A DNA stretch of 30,453 nt from the NCBI GenBank assembly GCA_048527645.1, contig DBGFNI010000143.1, positions 1 through 30,453 on the forward strand. Direction: 5' to 3'. This document shows, one piece after another, positions 7,750 to 15,690 of the stretch. Origin of the DNA: HGM12669 sp048527645 (GTDB taxonomy: Bacteria > Bacillota > Clostridia > Oscillospirales > CAG-272). How positions within the stretch are numbered: the first letter of the stretch is position 1; each line of letters opens with the position of its first letter. Both the position numbers and the translations under genes were made by a program. The notes below the pieces were generated by a model, which was not told the origin of the DNA, ran no database searches, and was given only the letters and a program-made list of their open reading frames with translations.

Positions 7750-8612
7750 CCGCAGCACCGATTACACGCCTGCGCAATGCCTTTCACCATCCCGGCTCGC
7801 TGGTGATCAAAGTGCTGATTTATCTGTCAGCACTGCTCACCGTCGGCACCATGGCATTCGTTGTACTCTTCATTCTAATTCGCGGCATCCCGAATCTAAC
7901 CCCGTCTCTTTTCGCATGGGAATACAACACAGAAAACGTATCCATGATGCCCGCGATCATAAACACTTTGGTCACAACGGTGCTCACCCTGCTTGTTGCC
8001 GTGCCGATTGGCGTCTGCGCGGCAGTCTTTTTGACGGAATACGCGCCGCGCGGATCCAAAGTAGTTGCATTGATCCGAATCACCACGCAAACACTGTCTG
8101 GCATCCCCTCGATCGTTTTCGGTCTGTTCGGATTTCTTGCCTTTGTCATTGCGTTGCACTGGGGCTACAGCATGATTGCCGGCGTTCTGACGCTCGCCAT
8201 GATGGTGCTGCCGCTGATCATCCGCACAACGGAAGAGGCCATGCTGGCCGTGCCCGAAAGCTATCGGGAGGGCAGCTTCGGCTTGGGCGCGGGAAAGCTG
8301 CGCACCATATTCTGCATCGTCATTCCCGCCGCCATGCCCGGCATATTATCCGGCGTGATTCTCTCCATCGGACGAATCGTCGGCGAGACCGCCGCCCTGA
8401 TTTTCACAGCGGGAACCTCCACGTCGCTTTCCCTCTCGCCGGGTGATTCCGCACGGACGCTTGCCGTGCACATGTACTGTCTGCTCAGCGAGGGACTATA
8501 CACCGAGCAGGCATATGCCACCGCGGTGGTGCTGCTGGTCATGGTGATCGGCATCAACTTCCTGTCCAAAGTCGCCGCCTCCCGTTTGCAGGGAAAAAAG
8601 GAGTCAGTATGA
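7746..8612 (+). CDS. pstA: Phosphate ABC transporter permease PstA
   Basis: This is the second channel subunit, 288 residues from the ATG at 7746. That start overlaps the pstC stop as ATGA and is preceded by AAAGGGAGTG, so I prefer it over an upstream in-frame ATG inside pstC. About six membrane segments are visible. The coupling-loop signature is GRIVGETAAL, beginning at residue 209, preceded by EEAMLAVPESYREGSFGLGA. A large loop after the first membrane segment is typical of PstA. The stop overlaps pstB by the same ATGA arrangement. Confidence 0.95.
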   Translation: MTAAPITRLRNAFHHPGSLVIKVLIYLSALLTVGTMAFVVLFILIRGIPNLTPSLFAWEYNTENVSMMPAIINTLVTTVLTLLVAVPIGVCAAVFLTEYAPRGSKVVALIRITTQTLSGIPSIVFGLFGFLAFVIALHWGYSMIAGVLTLAMMVLPLIIRTTEEAMLAVPESYREGSFGLGAGKLRTIFCIVIPAAMPGILSGVILSIGRIVGETAALIFTAGTSTSLSLSPGDSARTLAVHMYCLLSEGLYTEQAYATAVVLLVMVIGINFLSKVAASRLQGKKESV

Positions 8613-9358
8613 ATAAAATCGATATTGAGAATTTAGAGTTGTATTACGGCGAACTGAAGGCGATCAAGAACATCAATCTTTCCGTGGCGCCCAATCGGAT
8701 CACCGCATTTATCGGTCCTTCCGGCTGCGGAAAATCGACTGTGCTCAAAACCATGAATCGCCTGAACGATCTCGTTCCCGGCTGCAGGATCAGCGGTAAG
8801 GTAACACTGGACGGGGTGGATATTTACCGCGATATGGATCCGACCGTTCTGCGCCGCCGGGTCGGCATGGTATTTCAAAAGCCAAATCCCTTTCCTATGA
8901 GTATTTATGACAATATCGCGTACGGACCGCGCACCCACGGCATCCGCAGTCACGCAAAGCTCGATGAAATCGTTGAGCAGGCGCTGCGCGACGCCGCACT
9001 GTGGGAGGATGTGAAAGACCGTCTGAAAAAAAGCGCTTTGGCACTCTCCGGCGGTCAGCAGCAGCGTCTCTGCATCGCGCGTGCGCTCGCCGTCAAGCCC
9101 GAGGTGCTGCTGATGGATGAGCCGACCAGCGCGCTGGATCCGATTTCCACCTCAAAAATCGAACAGCTGGCGCTGGAGCTCAAAGAGCAGTATACCATTG
9201 TGATCGTGACGCACAACATGCAGCAGGCAGCGCGCATTTCAGACACCACCGCGTTCTTCCTGCTCGGTGAAATCGTTGAATGCGGCGACACCGCGCAAAT
9301 GTTTTCCTGCCCGGCTGACCCGCGCACCAACGATTATATCAACGGCAGATTCGGCTGA
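8609..9358 (+). CDS. pstB: Phosphate ABC transporter ATPase PstB
   Basis: The 249-residue ATPase energises PstCA. Walker A is GPSGCGKST (36-44). The Q-loop lies in VGMVFQKPNPFPMS, a PstB hallmark. The ABC signature is LSGGQQQR (from 146), Walker B is LLMDEP with D170 and E171, and the H-loop is VTHNMQQA. The length matches the family (about 250). It is the last gene of the operon; the terminator overlaps its final codons, and no phoU follows, unlike the usual pstSCAB-phoU order. Confidence 0.97.
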   Translation: MNKIDIENLELYYGELKAIKNINLSVAPNRITAFIGPSGCGKSTVLKTMNRLNDLVPGCRISGKVTLDGVDIYRDMDPTVLRRRVGMVFQKPNPFPMSIYDNIAYGPRTHGIRSHAKLDEIVEQALRDAALWEDVKDRLKKSALALSGGQQQRLCIARALAVKPEVLLMDEPTSALDPISTSKIEQLALELKEQYTIVIVTHNMQQAARISDTTAFFLLGEIVECGDTAQMFSCPADPRTNDYINGRFG

Positions 9359-9386
9359 ACACCATGCGTGAGCCGAATCTTTTTTT
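9347..9386 (+). terminator. Terminator of the pst operon
   Basis: Stem AGATTCGGCT (9347-9356) / AGCCGAATCT (9371-9380), 14-nt loop, then seven T. The left arm encodes the last residues of PstB. Confidence 0.9.
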
Positions 9387-9398
9387 GTATACCAAAGC

Positions 9399-9431
9399 AG
9401 CGACGCCCCCGCAAAAAGCGGGGGCGTCGCT
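9399..9431. terminator. GC-rich hairpin between convergent pstB and sortase genes
   Basis: A perfect 14-bp stem AGCGACGCCCCCGC (9399-9412) / GCGGGGGCGTCGCT (9418-9431) with an A5 loop. T-tails are poor on both strands, but the site between convergent genes suggests a back-up or minus-strand terminator. The rest of 9432-9552 shows nothing recognisable. Confidence 0.6.
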
Positions 9432-9552
9432 GTCTATCATATATCAGAATCACTGCTCAGCCGCAGTCATTTGCCGGCTCGCCGCCCTTGGTACGTCTTG
9501 CAGCGCAAATAGACGAGGAGGCGAAAACGCAGCACAAAGCGGGCAACTGTTC

Positions 9553-10611
9553 TCACTCTGTATCGTCCAGATTGTCCTCACCGTTGATCAGCTCATAATC
9601 CTGCATTCTGCGTGCATGAACGGCAAAGCGCCTCTCGCCGTCTTCAATGCAGGTGCACAGCGTCAGGATCTGATCGTTCGCCGTGGGAAGAAGCTCCGGA
9701 GCCGCACCGATCTGCGACGCGTTGATTGCCTGCTGCAAAAACTGTTCGCGATCGCTCCACTGTGCAAACTCTGTCGTGAAATATCCGATTCCGGTGATCG
9801 TGTCCTCCGTAGGATAAGCGGAGAAAATCTCATACCGATACGTTTTTTCTTCAGTGTAAATGAAAATATACCGATTGCGCGCCCAGTAATAACGATCTGC
9901 ATAATGCGGCAGATTGCGGAACATCGGCGTTCCGAACGCCATGTTGTGTCCCCAGATAACCGTGTTGTAATTCGCATCCAGATCGCGGGAACATTCCTCA
10001 GCAAGAAAGATGGAGCCGGTCGGATTGTAGGTTTTGTCATATGCATGATACAGATAATACTCATCGCCGCCGCTCATCAGCGGATACTCAATTTCCGTTT
10101 CTCCGCTCTCGCCGGGGATGCTGATCCAAGCGAATGCATCGCTGTTCATCGCCTTCAGGCGCTGCAGCTGAAGCAGCATGTTTTGCTTTTTCTGATCGCC
10201 CTGCGCGGTTGTGCCGTTGTCTATCAAGGCAGTCTGCCCTGTCGCACTCATCGGCGAAATGGTCGGAGAGCCGCTGTCCGGTCGCATCTCCACCCCGTCG
10301 TCAGACGCATCGCCTATTACCGTGTCCTGCAAATCGCGGTACAGCCCATCGGCACGGTCATATGCGATCATGCGGTACACAAAAAATGCCAGCGCTGCCA
10401 AAAACAACAGAATTGAAAGAAGGCTCAACATGCGGCGCAGCCTCTGTCTGCGCTTTTCCGCAGGATCTATATGTACAGCAGGCGCCTTGCCCAGTTCCTG
10501 TGCCGTGATATGTGCCAGAGAGGCCAAAAACGGATTGCTCTCCGCTGCTTTTTCGGCATGCGACGCATCCGATTCTGCACCGGCAGGTCGGATCGGTTCG
10601 TTCGATTCCAT
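9553..10611 (-). CDS. Class B sortase
   Basis: This is a 352-residue membrane-anchored transpeptidase that links surface proteins to the cell wall. An unusually long charged cytoplasmic N-terminus (1-60) precedes one membrane helix (61-82). A low-complexity linker (about 95-145) then leads to the catalytic domain. The active-site residues are H222 in IWGHNM, C321 in TLCTC and an arginine in GERRFAVHA (R327/R328). The YLYHAYDKTYNPTGSIFL-like segment before the His is typical of SrtB. The start is set by a strong AAAGGAGGAGGGC just upstream of the ATG. It lies 122 nt behind the M23-family gene on the same strand. No protein with a sorting signal (NPxTx/LPxTx plus hydrophobic tail) is in the window, so its substrate is unknown. 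Confidence 0.9.
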   Translation of the reverse strand: MESNEPIRPAGAESDASHAEKAAESNPFLASLAHITAQELGKAPAVHIDPAEKRRQRLRRMLSLLSILLFLAALAFFVYRMIAYDRADGLYRDLQDTVIGDASDDGVEMRPDSGSPTISPMSATGQTALIDNGTTAQGDQKKQNMLLQLQRLKAMNSDAFAWISIPGESGETEIEYPLMSGGDEYYLYHAYDKTYNPTGSIFLAEECSRDLDANYNTVIWGHNMAFGTPMFRNLPHYADRYYWARNRYIFIYTEEKTYRYEIFSAYPTEDTITGIGYFTTEFAQWSDREQFLQQAINASQIGAAPELLPTANDQILTLCTCIEDGERRFAVHARRMQDYELINGEDNLDDTE

Positions 10612-10639
10612 GCCCTCCTCCTTTCGTCTTTCAACAGAA

Positions 10640-10669
10640 CAAGGCCGCCCCCCGAAGCGGACAGCCTTG
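10640..10669 (-). promoter_or_regulatory. Strand-specific RNA hairpin between the M23-family and sortase genes
   Basis: Read on the minus strand, CAAGGCTGTCC pairs with GGGGCGGCCTTG through 11 pairs, two of them G-U. On the plus strand those would be A-C mismatches, so the structure fits transcription in the gene direction. The following TTCTGTT is a weak tail. It could attenuate or process the M23-sortase transcript. A smaller hairpin (GCGGC/GCCGC, 10686-10698) lies just before it. Confidence 0.5.
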
Positions 10670-10733
10670 CATCGTCATCAACAAAGCGGCAAAGCCGCAA
10701 AAACAGTTCTTCTTCTCCGTCCGTTCCACCCAA

Positions 10734-12353
10734 TCAGGGCGTCGGGACCTCCAAAGCCGCTTCCCAGAGCTTATACGGCGAAACCGGCACTTCAAACACA
10801 GACAGACCGATATGCGCAGTCGTTCCGTTGCAAAAGCCGGTGTTGCCGACCACGCCCAAGGTGTCGCCCGCCTTAACCTGGTCGTCGACATTCACGGAAA
10901 TACTGCTCATATGACAGTACCAACTCTTCAAGCCGAAGCCGTGCTCGATCACAACGGTTTTGCCGCTCAGGGTAGTCTCTCCGACATAGATGACCTTGCC
11001 GGCATTGACCGCGGTCAGCGCATCACCCTCGCGCACCAGATAGTCCACACCCTGATGCCGGTAGGTCACAGCGCCGTTGTTCACCGATCGGGTGACGCCC
11101 ACGCCGGTCAGCACAGACCGTTTTGCGGGAACGCCTTCACCGAATACCCCGTCAAACAGCCGTCCGCCGCTGAGCGTCAGAGAAGAGGCGATCGGCTTGA
11201 ATACTTCATCAAACTCCGCCAACGCCGCCGAAGAGCGGTTGGTTGCCAGAACATTGTCGCTGACGGTATAATCCAGAGTCAGGAAATTCTTGTTCGCAAG
11301 TGTAACCTTCAGATCCTGCGTGATGCCGTCGCAGGAGCAGTGAATCACATATTCGCCGCCCGCAAGCTCATAGCTGAATGGAATCAGCGCACGGTAATAG
11401 CTTCCGTCCGGGACAAGAACAGGCTTGTAACCGATATCGGGCTCCGTGGTGATGGAAACGGACGCCGCGCTGGGCGCGTTTTTCACCGTCAGCAGCGCAA
11501 AGTCTCCCGGCACCGGTTCCTCACTGCCCGCCCAACTCAGATAGAAGGAGGCGGGCTGATTCACCTGTGCGGTGAAATCATAGCTGGCAAAGCCCTGCCC
11601 TTCTTTTCCGTCGATCTCGCGCCAATCCGCTTCCACATGGAAGCTCAGCGTTTTACTCTCCGTAAGACGCAGATTGACCAGATTTTCATATGTGTCCTCA
11701 AAAATTACCTCTGTGCCGTCCATGACGGTAACATTGAAAATATCGGGTGTGACATTGAAATTCATTTCCAGACTTGGATTGATTTTGTAAGACAGCACCT
11801 CCGTGGTCGTCTCACATTCCACGCGGCGGTACTCTCCGTTATTGAGCGCATATTTCCACTCATAGTCCGAAGGCACCACTTCAATCCCATCCGCCAGCGT
11901 CAAAACGGGATTGATGCTGCCGGGATACAGACTGGCAGCGTACTTTTCACAGAGAAAGCTTGCCGCCGTTTCGGAGGGAATACGGAAAGCAACCCCGTCC
12001 GCATTGACAAAAAACGCCTTGCCCGGATCGCGGGAAATATAATACTGATAGGCAATCTCTTTGTCATAGCTGTAGAATGTCACCTGAAACGGCGTTGTCT
12101 GTGCAACATCCCCGGGCAGTTCTCCGACCTGCTCCGCATCCTGCAAAATATCGACCAAAAAGGAGATGGCGCTGCTGTCCTCTGCGTTTTCCTTGCGGAA
12201 GGTATGCTCTTCGCCGCGCGTGTCAACAAGCTCAATCCGCTCAACGGACTTCTTTGCAATCGGGACACGCTGCGCATGATAATACAGCCCCACCGCCAGT
12301 ATGGTAGGCACCAAAATCAATATTGTTGTCAGGATATATCTGAAAACTTTCAT
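10734..12353 (-). CDS. Membrane-anchored M23/LytM-family protein with degenerate metal site
   Basis: This 539-residue protein has an N-terminal membrane anchor (about 4-27). A long extracellular region (30-420) that I do not recognise looks beta-rich. A C-terminal LytM domain covers about 425-530. M23 enzymes cut peptide cross-links in peptidoglycan. Zinc ligands H433 and D437 (HQGVD) and the catalytic-type H481 (WYCHM) and H514 are present. The usual HxH motif reads H-I-G, so the third zinc ligand is replaced by G516. The domain may therefore be a binding or scaffold module, as with other degenerate LytM proteins such as EnvC or B. subtilis SpoIIQ. The ATG at 12353 has AAAGGA 12 nt upstream; a longer reading frame would run through the predicted promoter. 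It is followed by the sortase gene. Confidence 0.82.
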   Translation of the reverse strand: MKVFRYILTTILILVPTILAVGLYYHAQRVPIAKKSVERIELVDTRGEEHTFRKENAEDSSAISFLVDILQDAEQVGELPGDVAQTTPFQVTFYSYDKEIAYQYYISRDPGKAFFVNADGVAFRIPSETAASFLCEKYAASLYPGSINPVLTLADGIEVVPSDYEWKYALNNGEYRRVECETTTEVLSYKINPSLEMNFNVTPDIFNVTVMDGTEVIFEDTYENLVNLRLTESKTLSFHVEADWREIDGKEGQGFASYDFTAQVNQPASFYLSWAGSEEPVPGDFALLTVKNAPSAASVSITTEPDIGYKPVLVPDGSYYRALIPFSYELAGGEYVIHCSCDGITQDLKVTLANKNFLTLDYTVSDNVLATNRSSAALAEFDEVFKPIASSLTLSGGRLFDGVFGEGVPAKRSVLTGVGVTRSVNNGAVTYRHQGVDYLVREGDALTAVNAGKVIYVGETTLSGKTVVIEHGFGLKSWYCHMSSISVNVDDQVKAGDTLGVVGNTGFCNGTTAHIGLSVFEVPVSPYKLWEAALEVPTP

Positions 12354-12684
12354 GAGAATGACCGTTCCTTTCGTTCTTCCGTCATTTTTTAAAATACATG
12401 TCAGTCCTGTCGGAATATCAAAAAAGCTCATTTGCGGGCAGCCTGCCGGAATTTTCCGTGCCGCGCACCCTATCCAATCGGAACGGGAAATCAAAAACAC
12501 CCGTCCCATCTTATTCTTAATGATACCACATCTTTCGTCAAAAAGCAAGATGATTTTTACATTTGCACCAATTCCAAAATCCGGGAAGCTCGTTTTTTCG
12601 GCGAAGTGCTCTGTGCCCCGCCGCGCATTTCACTGTTTTTGGAAAAATATTGATAAAGTAGTTGAAATCGTAAAAAAAGTGTAC
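12354..12684. other. Divergent intergenic region between the M23-family gene and asnS
   Basis: These bases hold the leader and promoter of the minus-strand M23-family gene and the approach to the asnS promoter. No supported coding region was found. An imperfect palindrome around GGCAGCCTGCC (about 12436-12446) lies inside the minus-strand leader. Confidence 0.6.
12520..12548 (-). promoter_or_regulatory. Promoter of the M23-family/sortase unit
   Basis: On the minus strand TTGCTT (12548-12543) is followed after 17 bp by TATCAT (12525-12520). The bases TGG directly before the hexamer form an extended -10. The predicted leader is about 160 nt. Confidence 0.55.
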
Positions 12685-12690
12685 TATAAT
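12662..12690 (+). promoter_or_regulatory. Promoter of asnS
   Basis: TTGAAA (12662-12667), exactly 17 bp, TATAAT (12685-12690): a near-consensus housekeeping promoter. The leader is about 68 nt, too short for a T-box. It contains a small CCCC-GCA-GGGG hairpin just before the ribosome binding site. Confidence 0.85.
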
Positions 12691-12764
12691 ATATAATATA
12701 TTTGTTTATTTACCCACAAGCCGTGAAACCATTTCAGCCCCGCAGGGGGAAAGGATGACAACAT

Positions 12765-14159
12765 ATGAAACGTACACAAATTGCCGAAATCTATCGGGAT
12801 GCAGCGCGCTTTGACGGCAAACAGTTGACACTCGGCGGCTGGGCGCGCACCATCCGTGCCTCCAACCTCTTCGGTTTTATTGAACTGAATGATGGAAGCT
12901 GCTTCAAAAACCTGCAAATTGTGTTTGAGGATGCAATTCTGGATAACTATAAAGAGATTGCCAAGCAAAACGTCGGCGCGGCGCTGGTGGTACAGGGCAC
13001 GCTGGTGCTGACACCGGAGGCAAAGCAGCCCTTTGAGCTCAAGGCGGAAAAAATCGAGGTGGAGGGTTCTTCCACGCCCGATTTCCCGCTGCAGAAAAAG
13101 CGCCATTCTCTGGAATATCTGCGTTCCATCGCGCATCTCCGTCCGCGCGCCAACACTTTCAATGCAGTGTTCCGCGTGCGTAGCACGGCGGCGTTTGCTA
13201 TCCACCGCTTTTTCCAAGAGCGCGGCTTTGTCTATGTCAACACGCCCATTATCACGGGCTCTGACTGTGAGGGAGCGGGCGAGATGTTCCGCGTGACCTC
13301 CATGGATTTGGATGATTTGCCCCGCCGAGAGGACGGAACGGTTGATTATACACATGATTTCTTCGGAAAATCAGCCAACCTGACCGTGTCCGGTCAGCTG
13401 AATGCCGAATGCTTTGCCATGGCCTTTTCCAATGTATACACCTTCGGGCCGACCTTCCGTGCGGAAAAATCCAACACGCCCCGTCATGCCGCGGAATTCT
13501 GGATGATGGAGCCGGAGATCGCATTTGCAGATCTACAGGATGACATGGAGCTTGCAGAGGATATGATCAAATATGTCATCCGTTATGTAATGGAGCACTG
13601 CGCGCAGGAACTGGAGTTCTTCAACAATTTCTTTGACAAAACGCTTTTGGAGCGTCTGAACAATCTGGTCAGCAACGAATTTGCCCGCGTGACCTACACG
13701 GAGGCGATCGAGTTGTTGGAGAAAAGCGACAAGCAGTTTGAATATCCTGTTAAATGGGGAATCGATCTGCAAACCGAACACGAGCGGTATCTCACCGAAG
13801 AAATCTTCGGCAAGCCGGTGTTTGTCACCGATTATCCCCGCGAGATCAAAGCGTTTTATATGCGCCTCAATGACGACGGGAAAACCGTTGCCGCCATGGA
13901 TATGCTGGTGCCGGGCGTGGGCGAGCTGATCGGCGGCAGCCAGCGCGAGGAAAGAATGGATTATCTGCTGCGCGCCATGGAGCAGTTCGGCCTGAAGCAA
14001 GAGGATTATTGGTGGTATCTGGAGCTGCGGAAATACGGCGGCACCAAGCACGCCGGCTTTGGTCTTGGCTTTGAGCGGCTGGTCATGTATATCACCGGCA
14101 TTACCAACATTCGCGACGTGGAGGCCTTCCCGCGCACCACCGGTCAGGCAGAATTTTAA
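12765..14159 (+). CDS. asnS: Asparaginyl-tRNA synthetase
   Basis: The 464-residue class IIb synthetase charges tRNA-Asn with asparagine. An N-terminal OB-fold anticodon-binding domain (about 1-110, GGWARTIRASNLFGFIELND) precedes the catalytic core. Motif 2 is FRAEKSNTPRHAAEF, starting at F231; the serine-asparagine-threonine stretch and the WMMEPE sequence distinguish AsnRS from AspRS. Motif 3 is GFGLGFERL (431-439), followed by ITGITNIRDVEAFPR. Length agrees with bacterial AsnRS. The ATG has GGAAAGGAT just upstream. The aminotransferase gene follows after 44 nt with no terminator between, so both are likely co-transcribed. Confidence 0.97.
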   Translation: MKRTQIAEIYRDAARFDGKQLTLGGWARTIRASNLFGFIELNDGSCFKNLQIVFEDAILDNYKEIAKQNVGAALVVQGTLVLTPEAKQPFELKAEKIEVEGSSTPDFPLQKKRHSLEYLRSIAHLRPRANTFNAVFRVRSTAAFAIHRFFQERGFVYVNTPIITGSDCEGAGEMFRVTSMDLDDLPRREDGTVDYTHDFFGKSANLTVSGQLNAECFAMAFSNVYTFGPTFRAEKSNTPRHAAEFWMMEPEIAFADLQDDMELAEDMIKYVIRYVMEHCAQELEFFNNFFDKTLLERLNNLVSNEFARVTYTEAIELLEKSDKQFEYPVKWGIDLQTEHERYLTEEIFGKPVFVTDYPREIKAFYMRLNDDGKTVAAMDMLVPGVGELIGGSQREERMDYLLRAMEQFGLKQEDYWWYLELRKYGGTKHAGFGLGFERLVMYITGITNIRDVEAFPRTTGQAEF

Positions 14160-14203
14160 CCGTTTCTGTTTCTCACACCCAAGTTTGAAAGGATATGATC
14201 AAC

Positions 14204-15490
14204 ATGCGCAAACCCTACGCCGAAATGAGTGCCGCAGAACTGACAGCAGAGTTGTCCGCGCAGGAGTCGCTGTACGGCGCGAGTCTGGAAAAACACTATC
14301 AGCTGGATATGTCGCGCGGCAAGCCCTCCGCTGATCAGCTGGCATTAACCAAAGGTCTCAACGAGGTACTCTGCGGAACAGACAATTTCATGAGCAGTTC
14401 CGGCATTGACTGCCGCAACTACGGTCTTTTGGACGGCATCCCGGAGATCAAACAGATTTTTTCCGATATTCTGGAAATCCCCATGGACAATATCATTGTC
14501 TGCGGCAACTCTTCTCTGAATATCATGTATGATACCGTCGCCCGCTGCATGCTGTACGGCGTGCCCGGCGGCGAGCCCTGGTGCCGGCAGGGCGAGGTGC
14601 GCTTTTTGTGTCCCTCTCCCGGCTACGACCGCCATTTTTCCATTTGTCAGTCGCTGGGCATCAAAATGGTTCCGATCCCCATGACGCCCACCGGCCCCGA
14701 CATGGATCAGGTGGAAAAATATGTGAATAACGATCCCAGAGTGAAAGGAATCTGGTGCGTCCCGAAGTATTCCAATCCCGACGGCATCACCTACTCCGAC
14801 GAGACGGTTCGCCGCTTTGCGGCGCTGAAGCCGGCATCGCAGGATTTCCGGATTTTCTGGGACAACGCGTATGTCATTCACGATCTGGGCGAAGAAAAGG
14901 ATACCCTGCTCAATCTCTTCCAGCTGCTGCGCGGAACGGAAAACGAGGATATTCTATATGAATTCACCTCCACCTCAAAAATCACCTTCCCCGGTTCGGG
15001 CGTTGCCGCCATCGCCTCCAGCGATCGGAACATCGCGCAGATCAAATCTATCATGTCCGTTCAAACAATCGGCCATGACAAAATGAATATGCTGCGGCAT
15101 GTCCGGTTTTTCTCCAATGCAGACGGCATCCGCGCGCACATGGAAAAGCACGCTGATATTCTGCGTCCCCGTTTCAATATTGTTTTAGACGCTTTTGAAA
15201 AGGAACTTGCCCCCACGGGAACCTGCCGGTGGCACCGTCCGCGCGGTGGCTATTTCATCAGCCTGTTCGTCCCGGACGGATGTGCCAAGGAGGTCTACCG
15301 CCTGGCAAGCGAATGCGGCATCCGCCTGACCCCCGCCGGCGCGACCTTCCCCTACGGCAAGGATCCGCATGACTCCAATTTGCGCATCGCACCGTCCTAC
15401 CCCACCGTAAAGGAACTGCAGCTGGCAGTCGGCGTGCTGTGCAACTGCGTCAAGATCGCCGCCCTGCAAAAGCTTCTCAGCGAGAAGTAA
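14204..15490 (+). CDS. Type Ic aspartate aminotransferase family, PLP-dependent
   Basis: This 428-residue fold-type I PLP enzyme resembles the aspartate aminotransferase group typified by Corynebacterium AspT (Pfam Asp_aminotransf). It should interconvert aspartate + 2-oxoglutarate and oxaloacetate + glutamate. DMSRGKPS near the N-terminus is characteristic. The cofactor-pocket residues lie in FWDNAYVIHDL, and the Schiff-base lysine is K259 in STSKITFPG. RIAPSYP contains the arginine that binds the substrate carboxylate. I chose the ATG at 14204 because GAAAGGA (14187-14193) is 10 nt upstream; the ATG at 14195 would be only 1 nt from it. Placed with asnS, it would supply aspartate, though no asparagine synthetase is present. 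Confidence 0.9.
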   Translation: MRKPYAEMSAAELTAELSAQESLYGASLEKHYQLDMSRGKPSADQLALTKGLNEVLCGTDNFMSSSGIDCRNYGLLDGIPEIKQIFSDILEIPMDNIIVCGNSSLNIMYDTVARCMLYGVPGGEPWCRQGEVRFLCPSPGYDRHFSICQSLGIKMVPIPMTPTGPDMDQVEKYVNNDPRVKGIWCVPKYSNPDGITYSDETVRRFAALKPASQDFRIFWDNAYVIHDLGEEKDTLLNLFQLLRGTENEDILYEFTSTSKITFPGSGVAAIASSDRNIAQIKSIMSVQTIGHDKMNMLRHVRFFSNADGIRAHMEKHADILRPRFNIVLDAFEKELAPTGTCRWHRPRGGYFISLFVPDGCAKEVYRLASECGIRLTPAGATFPYGKDPHDSNLRIAPSYPTVKELQLAVGVLCNCVKIAALQKLLSEK

Positions 15491-15552
15491 GTTTGCGCCG
15501 CCTTGCCGGTTTTTCGGCATAACATGCGGGGAGACCCCGATTTCAGTTTTTC

Positions 15553-15588
15553 AGCAGGACTGCCGCGCCGCGCGGCAGTCCTGCTTTT
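15553..15588 (+). terminator. Terminator of the asnS-aminotransferase unit
   Basis: A perfect 15-bp stem AGCAGGACTGCCGCG (15553-15567) / CGCGGCAGTCCTGCT (15571-15585), 3-nt loop, then TTTT. Confidence 0.88.
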
Positions 15589-15617
15589 GATTATGCACTA
15601 CCGCAAGCAACACAACA

Positions 15618-15645
15618 AAAGCCCTCCGGATTTCCGGAGGGCTTT
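15618..15645 (-). terminator. Terminator of the rimP-infB operon
   Basis: A perfect 12-bp stem AAAGCCCTCCGG / CCGGAGGGCTTT with a 4-nt loop. On the minus strand it is followed by TTGTTGTG after the stem's own T-run. It lies 46 bp beyond the infB stop and may also back up the convergent plus-strand unit. Confidence 0.85.
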
Positions 15646-15690
15646 GCCACATCACAATTTATCACACATCCGTGTTTTGGGAGGCGGAGG

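Noticed and set aside
9399..9431. Transposon-end or attachment site
   Set aside because: The inverted repeat is a compact hairpin between convergent genes; no flanking duplication or integrase was found.
10512..12392. Long open frame antisense to the M23-family gene
   Set aside because: It lies opposite a gene with clear domain and membrane-anchor features, has no family motifs and is a composition effect of the GC-rich sequence.
12354..12548. N-terminal extension of the M23-family protein to 12548
   Set aside because: The extension would be translated from inside the predicted promoter, has no ribosome binding site and precedes the obvious membrane-anchor start at 12353.
12690..12764. T-box leader in front of asnS
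   Set aside because: The predicted leader is only about 68 nt and lacks a specifier stem, T-box sequence and terminator/antiterminator pair.
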